Source: Bacteroidales bacterium
Lineage (GTDB): Bacteria; Bacteroidota; Bacteroidia; Bacteroidales; Muribaculaceae
DNA: 33,407 bases
Reading direction: 5' to 3'
Assembly (NCBI GenBank): GCA_030531495.1
Contig: JAUNNJ010000019.1
Coordinates: forward strand, 1-33,407
Shown: positions 22,841-29,384 of the stretch, in pieces
Position numbering within the stretch: position 1 is the first letter of the stretch
Layout of the letters: each line of letters opens with the position of its first letter
The notes under the pieces: generated by a model
Seen by the model: the letters and a program-made list of their open reading frames with translations, nothing else
Databases searched by the model: none
What the model was told of the DNA's origin: nothing
Position numbers and translations under genes: made by a program

Positions 22841-22859
22841 GACATGCCTCTGGCATGTT
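22841..22859. repeat. REP-like palindrome
   Basis: GACATGCC-TCT-GGCATGTT: seven Watson-Crick pairs plus a G-T pair around a 3-base loop, preceded by GAAGG. In shape it resembles the palindrome at 10873-10897 (short head followed by a GGAC-starting stem and a 3-base loop), but the sequence is degenerate. Confidence 0.45.
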
Positions 22860-22976
22860 AAACTCTCTTCACTCCCATATAACTCGCAGGCAAAACTTGT
22901 AGACCTGAAGACTTGTGGACTCGTTGACTTTATAAAATAAACATTTCTGGACTGAATAGAAACGAGGCAAAGAAGG

Positions 22977-23906
22977 TTAGCCTTGCTTGAAGGTGATGGG
23001 CTTGAGCTCGTTGTAGTCAGCGTTTTCGCTCACGATGCCACGGAATGTGGGGGTGAGGTACTCCTGCAGTGTTTTGAAAGACACAAACACCTCGATGGGG
23101 TCCTTGTCGTCGGAGATTTCTCCTGGCTGATAGACGAAGAAAATGCCGTTGCGACGGAGGTATAATTCTGATGACAGATAAGAGGCCTCCTTAAACGATT
23201 CGTGCTCGTCCTCGTTGAGTTTCTCAATTTTCTTGTTCACGAGCTCAAGTATGTCGTCGTCGGTGTTGGCCGCAAAAATGTTGCCTTTGTTTAGCACTGA
23301 TTGGTTGGTGCGGTTATAGTTGACGAAGAGCAGTTTTTCTCGCGTTTTGTTTCCGTCGTACGATGTGAGGTCGATAGCCATCACCAGGTAGTTGCGGCTC
23401 GTGAAAATAGGGTAGACCTTCACCCCTTGCACATTGCCGTATTTTGCCATGATGGTGGGAGCTGTGTCTATCACCTTGTAGTCGATGCCCTTATAGTTGA
23501 AAGTCGGGGCTTTCAAAAACATTTGTATGCCACCTTCAAGATTGGAGTGGCTTTCGGGGAATGCCTTATCGGCAATGGCTGCCATCAGATTGCCGAGGTC
23601 GCCGTTGCCGTTGATTTCTGTCGGGAGTTTGCACTTGATGCGCTTGATGCTTGCAAAGAAGGTTTGCATATTGCCAGCGATAGCAGGAGAGTTCGACACG
23701 AAATAGGCATCGTTTTCAATTATCTCAAATTTGTCGTCTATCGACTTGTCGGAGATGGTGTCGGCTGCGACGGCCAATCCGTGGTCGCTGTCGAAGATGT
23801 CGCTTTTGCCATCGCTGTTGATATGGCCAGCAATATACCAGAATCCGGTGGCAATGTCGAGTGCCACAAGCAGAGCGATGATGATGGTGTAGGTTCGTTT
23901 GGTCAT
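22977..23906 (-). CDS. Membrane-anchored DUF3298/RsiV-like protein
   Basis: I choose MTKRTYTIIIALLV (23906) because the upstream in-frame start at 23936 would overlap the ispH 3' end by 17 bases. The 309-residue product has an N-terminal hydrophobic segment (IIALLVALDIATGFWYIAG) that serves as a signal anchor. The body has a DUF4163/DUF3298-like layout: an ISDKSIDDKFEIIENDAYFV region, then a C-terminal DUF3298-type part (ELYLRRNGIFFVYQPGEISDDKDPIEVFVSFKTLQEYLTP), which resembles the 'valtdkGi.f.y.pye' pattern of RsiV-type lysozyme-binding anti-sigma factors. No sigma factor gene is adjacent. A domain of this type is usually periplasmic. It lies 13 bases after ispH. Confidence 0.7.
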   Translation of the reverse strand: MTKRTYTIIIALLVALDIATGFWYIAGHINSDGKSDIFDSDHGLAVAADTISDKSIDDKFEIIENDAYFVSNSPAIAGNMQTFFASIKRIKCKLPTEINGNGDLGNLMAAIADKAFPESHSNLEGGIQMFLKAPTFNYKGIDYKVIDTAPTIMAKYGNVQGVKVYPIFTSRNYLVMAIDLTSYDGNKTREKLLFVNYNRTNQSVLNKGNIFAANTDDDILELVNKKIEKLNEDEHESFKEASYLSSELYLRRNGIFFVYQPGEISDDKDPIEVFVSFKTLQEYLTPTFRGIVSENADYNELKPITFKQG

Positions 23907-23919
23907 ATCTATTATAATG

Positions 23920-24789
23920 TTATTGTTTACAAGCAATTTGCTCGGCTGCAGCCTTCACGCTGTTCATCAGCCACATGGGGGTGGAGGTGGCGCCGCAAAT
24001 GCCAATCGACACCTTGTCTTGGAGCCATTCGGGGTTGATTTCGGTTTCGTTGCTCACCAGGTGTGAATTGGGGTTGGCATCAAGGCATTCGCCGAAAAGG
24101 ATTTTGCCGTTGCTGCTCTTCTTCCCGCACACGAAGAGGATGAGGTCGTGGCGCTTGGCAAATTCGCGGATTTGCGGAATTCTGTTTGCCACCGAGCGGC
24201 AGATGGTGTCGTAGCTTTTCAGTTCGGCTCCGTTTTGCATCTTCTCCTTCACCGCTTCAATGATTTTCTTCAGCTCCTGCACACTTTTGGTGGTTTGGCT
24301 GTAGAGATACACATTGCGGCTATAGTCGATTTTGTCGATTTCGTTGATGTTTTCAATCACGAGCGCCTTGCCTGCGGTCTGTCCCACAAGGCCATTCACC
24401 TCGGCGTGTCCACGCTTGCCATAAATCACGATTTGTGGCTCTTCGGGCTCGTCGTTGTAGGTGTGCTTGATGCGTTGCTGCAGCTTCAGCACCACAGGGC
24501 AAGTGGCATCGATGATTTTGATATTGTTGCGTCGGGCAATCTCGTAGGTTTCTGGCGGCTCGCCATGGGCACGCAGCAGCACATTCACATCGTGCAACTC
24601 TCTCAACTGCTCATGGGTGATGGTTTCAAGTCCTTCCTGCTTCAGGCGCTCCACCTCGTTGCTGTTATGCACGATGTCGCCCAGGCAGTAGAGGTGACCG
24701 GTGTTGGCCAACTGCTCCTCAGCCTTGTTGATGGCGCGTGTCACACCAAAGCAGAATCCTGAATATTGATCAATCTCGATAATTGCCAT
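23920..24789 (-). CDS. ispH: 4-Hydroxy-3-methylbut-2-enyl diphosphate reductase
   Basis: IspH (LytB) is an Fe-S enzyme that makes IPP and DMAPP in the final step of the MEP isoprenoid pathway. The protein has 289 residues. The three conserved cluster cysteines are C13 (SGFCFGV), C97 (DATCPVV) and C197 (DTICRSV). Other signatures are GDIVHNSNEV, LLRAHGEPPE, KRGHAEVNGLVGQT, SQTTKS and KKSSNG. It lies 20 bases downstream of cmk. The MEP pathway supplies the prenyl synthase encoded at 9321-10295. Confidence 0.97.
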   Translation of the reverse strand: MAIIEIDQYSGFCFGVTRAINKAEEQLANTGHLYCLGDIVHNSNEVERLKQEGLETITHEQLRELHDVNVLLRAHGEPPETYEIARRNNIKIIDATCPVVLKLQQRIKHTYNDEPEEPQIVIYGKRGHAEVNGLVGQTAGKALVIENINEIDKIDYSRNVYLYSQTTKSVQELKKIIEAVKEKMQNGAELKSYDTICRSVANRIPQIREFAKRHDLILFVCGKKSSNGKILFGECLDANPNSHLVSNETEINPEWLQDKVSIGICGATSTPMWLMNSVKAAAEQIACKQ

Positions 24790-24809
24790 GTATCTCTATG
24801 TGCGTAGAA

Positions 24810-25523
24810 TTAATACTGTTCGCCGTAGTGCTCTTGCATGAACTGCTTGAAGTAGCTCACCGCCCAAGCGATTTGCGCTTCGGCTGATGCAAACTTGCCG
24901 CTGTCCACTTCCACGGCGTCGTCGGCCTTGCGCAATGGACTTTCTTTGCGAGTCATGTCGATGTGGTCGCGCATCTTCACGTTGGCGATAATGTCGTCGA
25001 GTGTGACGCTGTTGTCGCCTTTTGCACGCATTTCATCGAATCGGCGTTGGGCGCGAATTTCAGGACTTGTGGTCACATAGAGTTTGATTTCTGCATCAGG
25101 GAGAACCACGGTGCCAATATCGCGGCCGTCCATCACCACGCCTTTGTTTTTGCCCATCTCCTGCTGGAGGCGAACCATAGCGTGACGAACTTCCGCAATG
25201 GCAGCCACAGGGCTCACATTGTTCGACACTTCAAGCCCGCGAATCTCGTTTTCCACATTCTCGTCGTTGAGATAGGTGATTTGCTTTCCGTCTTCAATCT
25301 TGAATGTGATTCTGATTTCAGGAAGCATAGGAATCAACTGCTCCACATCCACTTTGCCGTCGGTGATGAGGCCATGGCGCAAGCAGAACAGTGCCACGCT
25401 GCGATACATGGCGCCGGTGTCGATATAGGTATAGCCCACGGCCTTGGCCAAAGCCTTTGCCATGGTGCTCTTGCCGCTTGAAGATGTGCCGTCGATGGCA
25501 ACATTTATCATTTTCTTGTCCAT
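24810..25523 (-). CDS. cmk: Cytidylate kinase
   Basis: Cmk phosphorylates CMP and dCMP to the diphosphates. At 237 residues it is a normal length. The P-loop is AIDGTSSSGKSTMAKALAKAVG at about 9-30, followed by YIDTGAMYRSVALFC. The family signatures NNVSPVAAIAEVRHAMVRLQQ, VMDGRDIGTVVLPDAEIKLYVTTSPEIRAQRR and MRDHIDMTRKESPLRKADDAVEVDSG are clear. It is first in the cmk-ispH-DUF3298 unit, with a -7 element (25551-25558) 27 bases upstream. Confidence 0.97.
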   Translation of the reverse strand: MDKKMINVAIDGTSSSGKSTMAKALAKAVGYTYIDTGAMYRSVALFCLRHGLITDGKVDVEQLIPMLPEIRITFKIEDGKQITYLNDENVENEIRGLEVSNNVSPVAAIAEVRHAMVRLQQEMGKNKGVVMDGRDIGTVVLPDAEIKLYVTTSPEIRAQRRFDEMRAKGDNSVTLDDIIANVKMRDHIDMTRKESPLRKADDAVEVDSGKFASAEAQIAWAVSYFKQFMQEHYGEQY

Positions 25524-25550
25524 TGAATTTTGTCGTCTAAATCTATCCTA

Positions 25551-25558
25551 CAAAGATA
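25551..25558 (-). promoter_or_regulatory. -7 promoter element upstream of cmk
   Basis: TATCTTTG on the minus strand, 27 bases before the cmk ATG, in an A/T-rich stretch. The -33 region offers only TGTG at the expected spacing. Confidence 0.5.
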
Positions 25559-25717
25559 CAAAAAAAATACAGAACCCCACACACCACAATTCAGATATTC
25601 TTTCTCAGTTTCCTTTTTTGCAGGGTAGATTGGCATTTCATTGCCGTGATGCAACTTGTGAGAAGAAAGCCTTAATATGTGGTTTTCTTGTCAGTGCAGG
25701 AATGGTGTGGCTGATTT

Positions 25718-26761
25718 TTAGTTTTGGATGGTTACCTCACCGCAGATGGCGCTTTGGAGGTAGGTTTTTACCGTTTCGGGTGGGAGCCCGAGTCCGAACA
25801 GATACATCAGTTTAGTGATGGCAGCTTCGCTGGTGATGTCGTGTCCGCTCACCACGCCAGCCTGGCTGAGGCAGTCGCCGGTTTCGTAGAGCGATTGCTT
25901 CACGCCGCCATTCACACATTGCGTAACATTGAGGATGACGATGCCGCGCTCGTTGGCTTCGTTGATAAGCTGTGTGAACCAAGGTTCGCTGGGACTATTG
26001 CCCGCACCATAGGTTTTCAGCACGATGCCCTTGATGTTAGGCGTGTGGAGCAAATGGTTGAGGATTTCGGGAGTCATGCCGGGATTGAGCTGGATGAACA
26101 TCACATTCGGGTCCATATCGTAGCGCACCTTCAGCGGACGCTTTGATGGCAAGCGATAGAGCGCTTCTTCGTGGAAAAGGATGCCCAGACCGATTTTTGC
26201 CAATTCTGGATAGTTGTTGCTGCGGAATGCGTTGAAGTTGTCGGCGCTCATCTTCGTGCTGCGATTGCCACGCCACAGATAGTTTTCAAACAGAATAGCC
26301 ACTTCCTGAATCATCGCATTGCCGGCGGCATCGGTTGCTGCAGCCACTTGAAGAGCGGTAATCAGGTTTTCTTCACCGTCGGTACGCACTTCGCCGATAG
26401 GGAGTTGCGACCCGGTGATGATGACCGGCTTGCTTAAATTCTCAAGCATGAAACTAAGTGCCGAAGCAGTAAACGCCATTGTGTCGGTGCCGTGTAGCAC
26501 CACGAAACCATCATATTTGTCGTAGTTCTTTTCGATAGCCTTTGCTATTTCGCTCCAGTGCTGAGGATTCATGTTGCTGCTGTCGATAGGTGAGCTGAAC
26601 TGGATATTGTCGATATCGTAGTCGAGCAGTTGCACCTTCGGCACATTCTCCATCAGATGAGAGAAATCGAAAGGTTGCAGGGTATGTGTAACGGGATTCT
26701 CCATCATGCCGATGGTGCCACCGGTGTAGATGATAAGGATTTTTGGTCGTTTGGTTTCCAT
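25718..26761 (-). CDS. ansA: Type I L-asparaginase
   Basis: The enzyme hydrolyses asparagine to aspartate and ammonia in the cytoplasm. I choose METKRPKILIIYTGGTIG (26761); the earlier in-frame start at 26806 would place the promoter -7 element inside the gene. The product has 347 residues. The two catalytic signatures are YTGGTIG at 12-18 (T16 is the candidate nucleophile) and HGTDTM at 90-95 (T92, D93). No signal peptide is present, which favours the cytoplasmic type I enzyme. It is a single-gene unit between the cmk operon and the esterase operon. Confidence 0.94.
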   Translation of the reverse strand: METKRPKILIIYTGGTIGMMENPVTHTLQPFDFSHLMENVPKVQLLDYDIDNIQFSSPIDSSNMNPQHWSEIAKAIEKNYDKYDGFVVLHGTDTMAFTASALSFMLENLSKPVIITGSQLPIGEVRTDGEENLITALQVAAATDAAGNAMIQEVAILFENYLWRGNRSTKMSADNFNAFRSNNYPELAKIGLGILFHEEALYRLPSKRPLKVRYDMDPNVMFIQLNPGMTPEILNHLLHTPNIKGIVLKTYGAGNSPSEPWFTQLINEANERGIVILNVTQCVNGGVKQSLYETGDCLSQAGVVSGHDITSEAAITKLMYLFGLGLPPETVKTYLQSAICGEVTIQN

Positions 26762-26803
26762 ACTCAAAGAAATGAAGAATTGACAAATTGTTATTTCTGT
26801 CCG

Positions 26804-26836
26804 CAAAGATATACAAAATTAGGGAATTCCCACAAA
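26804..26836 (-). promoter_or_regulatory. Bacteroidetes-type promoter of ansA
   Basis: TTTG (26836-26833), 21 bases, then TATCTTTG (26811-26804) on the minus strand, 42 bases before the chosen ATG. It overlaps the terminator of the upstream operon. Confidence 0.5.
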
Positions 26837-26852
26837 AGAATCCCCTAATTTT
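26815..26852 (-). terminator. Rho-independent terminator of the GSCFA-to-esterase operon
   Basis: Arms AAAATTAGGG (26815-26824) and CCCTAATTTT (26843-26852) pair perfectly, and five further pairs continue inward. It lies 31 bases after the esterase stop. Confidence 0.7.
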
Positions 26853-26883
26853 TGTGTTGAAAAGTGGCAAATTGCCAATGTTT

Positions 26884-27738
26884 TTATTTAGTGAAGGCTT
26901 TGCTGAAGAAGAGCATGTGGTAGTCGAGGGCGTTGGTCCAGTAGTCCCATGTGTGACCTCCAGGGCGGATGGTGAAGTCGTGTGGAATTTTTGCATCGAG
27001 CAGTGCCTTGTGCAAATTGCAGTTCACTTCATAGAAGAAGTCGGATGAGCCGTCGTCGATGATGATGTTCTGGCCGGCCTTCAGTGTGGGCACGAGGCTG
27101 ATGACGGTGTGCTCGGCCCAAACTTGCTGGTTGGTTTCGAATTTTCCGAGGCGCAAGTCGATTTTCCACTTGTTGGGGAATTTTGTGATATCCACGCCAC
27201 CGCTCATGCTGCCGCAGTTGCCAAACACATCGGGATGGCGGAATCCATTCCACAATGCTCCATGGCCACCCATACTCAGTCCGGTGATGGCGCGCATCTT
27301 AGGATTGCGGAATGTGCGGTAGTGTGAATCAACATATTCTACGAGTTCTTTGCTAATGAAGGTTTCGAACTGCATTTTTGGGTCGATTGGCGAATCGAAG
27401 TACCAGCTGTCCTGTCCGTCGGGACACACGATTACCACGCCATATTTTGTGGCAATAGGCTCAAGGCTTTTCTTGGTTGGCCAGTCTTGGTAACTGCCCC
27501 ATGCTCCATGAAGCACATACACGGTGGGGAAACTGTCGGTGGGGTTGTCGAGATGTTGGTTTGGCAGCACCACCACAGCCTTGATTTCGCGGTTCATCTT
27601 TTTGCTCATCACCTTCACCGTGTCGGTTTGCACTTTGATTGAGGGCACGGAACTGGTGATGTTTTGCTGTGCGCACGCCACCATAAAGGCGCTTGCTAGC
27701 AGAAGCACGAAAGATGCAAAGATTCGGTTTGTATTCAT
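26884..27738 (-). CDS. Secreted lipoprotein esterase (esterase D/XynC-like alpha/beta hydrolase)
   Basis: The protein has 284 residues and an N-terminal signal of lipoprotein type, with a candidate lipidated C22 in FMVACAQQ. The esterase family (PF00756) motifs are TVYVLHGAWGSYQDW at about 72-86, ITGLSMGGHGALW at 151-163 with nucleophile S155 in GLSMG, and RPGGHTWDYW near the C-terminus supplying the histidine. Relatives deacetylate or deferuloylate xylan, or act as general carboxylesterases; the substrate here is unknown. It is last in the operon starting at GSCFA, 33 bases after tadA, and ends at terminator 26815-26852. Confidence 0.9.
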   Translation of the reverse strand: MNTNRIFASFVLLLASAFMVACAQQNITSSVPSIKVQTDTVKVMSKKMNREIKAVVVLPNQHLDNPTDSFPTVYVLHGAWGSYQDWPTKKSLEPIATKYGVVIVCPDGQDSWYFDSPIDPKMQFETFISKELVEYVDSHYRTFRNPKMRAITGLSMGGHGALWNGFRHPDVFGNCGSMSGGVDITKFPNKWKIDLRLGKFETNQQVWAEHTVISLVPTLKAGQNIIIDDGSSDFFYEVNCNLHKALLDAKIPHDFTIRPGGHTWDYWTNALDYHMLFFSKAFTK

Positions 27739-27771
27739 CTCTATAATTGTATTATTGTGTAATGTTACTAC

Positions 27772-28212
27772 TTATCGTTTGTGGCTGAAGAAATCGGTCA
27801 TTAGCGCTGCGCATTCGTCGGCAAGCACCCCACCTTCGACCACAGCTTTTTTATGGAAAGGTTTTTGGCAGAAAGTGTGGTAGCCGCGCTTGTCGTCGGC
27901 ACAGCCATAAACGATACGGCTGATTTGACTCCATCCCAAAGCCCCGGCACACATCAGGCAAGGCTCAACGGTGACATAGAGCGTGCAGTCGGTGAGATAT
28001 TTCCCGCCAAGGAAGGTGGCTGCCGATGTGATGGCTTGCATTTCGGCATGAGCGGTGACATCGGTCAGGGTTTCGGTGAGGTTGTGTCCACGTGCAATGA
28101 CACGCCCGCGGCACACAATCACGGCGCCGATGGGCACCTCGTCGGCTTCTTTAGCGGCTTCGGCTTCGCGGAGCGCCATGCGCATATATTTCTCGTCGTC
28201 GGCAGTAATCAT
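27772..28212 (-). CDS. tadA: tRNA-specific adenosine deaminase
   Basis: TadA deaminates the wobble adenosine of tRNA-Arg(ACG) to inosine. The protein has 146 residues. The zinc and catalytic residues are HAE at 55-57 (H55 ligand, E57 proton donor) and PCLMC at 84-88 (C85, C88 ligands). Other conserved features are VPIGAVIVCRG, and RGHNLTETLTDVTAH. The start codon overlaps the preceding gene's stop as ATGA (4 bases), indicating translational coupling with the leucine-rich repeat gene. It would be essential in most bacteria. Confidence 0.96.
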   Translation of the reverse strand: MITADDEKYMRMALREAEAAKEADEVPIGAVIVCRGRVIARGHNLTETLTDVTAHAEMQAITSAATFLGGKYLTDCTLYVTVEPCLMCAGALGWSQISRIVYGCADDKRGYHTFCQKPFHKKAVVEGGVLADECAALMTDFFSHKR

Positions 28213-29357
28213 AGGCGTACTTTAGTAGGATGGTTGCCCACGAGCACGATGTAGATGCCCTTGTCGAGGGTGATTACTTCATCGCCATTGGTGTGGCGGC
28301 GGAAGCATAGGCGGCCATACATGTCGAATACGGTGACGATGTCGCCATGGGTATTGCCATGGATGTGGATAGCGCCATCGCGACCGTAGACTTTAGGCAA
28401 ATCGTAGTCGGCGATAACATTCTTCACAGCTGATGGCTCTATGATTACAATTGTAGGGTCGGCATCGTTCATCATATCTGTTGGTACGATGGTGTATTCA
28501 GCCCCTTCTGCAGTGTTGGGCACATAATAATAGTCGGCAGCAGTGAGAGCGATTTGTTCGTCGCCTTTATAGATTTTGTATGCCAGATTGTTGCCCAAAG
28601 CAAAACGCATATATTGGTCGTTGTATTTCTCCACTTCACCTGTCATGGTGATAGACACATCTTCGCTGGGATAGAGCGTGAAAGTTTCCTCGTTGCCCCA
28701 AATGGCGTTGGCCGCGTATTTTTGCACAGCATCCTCGTCGGGTACGATTACATCGATGCCACTGAGGCCAATGAATATGGCCCATCCGCTTGCTTCGGGA
28801 GCAGATGGTGCGGCGCAATAGATTTCGTAGAGGTTGTGGCAGTTGTTGTAGCCATAAGCCTCAATCTTCTTGGTGGTGGAAGGCAGCAGCATGGTGTGGA
28901 GCAAACCACAAGATTGGAAAGCACCCCAACCAATGTTTTTCACGCCTTCAGGCACCGCTACATTCACCACGCTTGTGCCAGCCAGCATCAGTTTCGACAC
29001 CGCATTGAGGTGGAGCGGTAGCGTGATGCTTGTGAGGTCGGTGGCATATGCGAAAGCCCCTTCTCCGATTGTCTTCACCGTGTTGGGGACCTGAATTTCG
29101 GTAGCTTTCGACTGGTAGAACGCGCTGTCGGCAATGGCGGTGACATTGTAGTTTGCCCCGTCGAAGTACACCTGTTCGGGAATGATGTACACGCCCTTGT
29201 AGGGACTGGTGACGGCTTTGTCGGCAGGCACTCGGTCGACTTTCACAGAGTTTGCCCCTGTGGTGGTGAAGTGGATGCCACCAGCCTCAAACGATTCGGC
29301 TTGGGCGCACATGGCGCTCAATGTGGCAACTGAGAGAAATATTTTACTGAGTTTCAT
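28209..29357 (-). CDS. Secreted BspA-like leucine-rich repeat protein with T9SS-like C-terminal tail
   Basis: The protein has 382 residues and a signal peptide at 1-20 (KIFLSVATLSAMCAQA). About 60-200 are BspA-type repeats (LRR_5): ITAIADSAFYQ, NTVKTIGEGAFAYATDLTSITLP, and PEGVKNIGWGAFQSCGLLHTMLLP. The last 60 or so residues (YGRDGAIHIHGNTHGDIVTVFDMYGRLCFRR, then LDKGIYIVLVGN) have the form of the Por/T9SS type A C-terminal sorting domain: beta strands, G-rich turn, KGIYIV motif near the end. So it may be exported by T9SS, or the tail is a relic. It is coupled to tadA by an ATGA overlap and lies 27 bases after murF-alr. The link with housekeeping genes is positional, and its function (adhesion?) is inferred. 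Confidence 0.85.
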   Translation of the reverse strand: MKLSKIFLSVATLSAMCAQAESFEAGGIHFTTTGANSVKVDRVPADKAVTSPYKGVYIIPEQVYFDGANYNVTAIADSAFYQSKATEIQVPNTVKTIGEGAFAYATDLTSITLPLHLNAVSKLMLAGTSVVNVAVPEGVKNIGWGAFQSCGLLHTMLLPSTTKKIEAYGYNNCHNLYEIYCAAPSAPEASGWAIFIGLSGIDVIVPDEDAVQKYAANAIWGNEETFTLYPSEDVSITMTGEVEKYNDQYMRFALGNNLAYKIYKGDEQIALTAADYYYVPNTAEGAEYTIVPTDMMNDADPTIVIIEPSAVKNVIADYDLPKVYGRDGAIHIHGNTHGDIVTVFDMYGRLCFRRHTNGDEVITLDKGIYIVLVGNHPTKVRL

Positions 29358-29384
29358 AGTTGTATTGTGTGTAGTGAATGAAAA

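Larger units (their letters stand above)
22536..22976. other. Non-coding stretch between WalJ-like gene and DUF3298 gene
   Basis: This 441-base gap separates two convergently ending units. It holds the plus-strand terminator (22565-22603), a nested imperfect inverted-repeat region (22662-22791) and a REP-like palindrome (22841-22859). The remainder, 22862-22976, is low-complexity in places and contains nothing I can name. No convincing small gene was seen. Confidence 0.6.

Noticed and set aside
23906..23936. Earlier start of the DUF3298 protein (MLVNNNIIIDMTKR)
   Set aside because: It would overlap the ispH stop region by 17 bases, and the hydrophobic segment follows directly from the later MTKR start.
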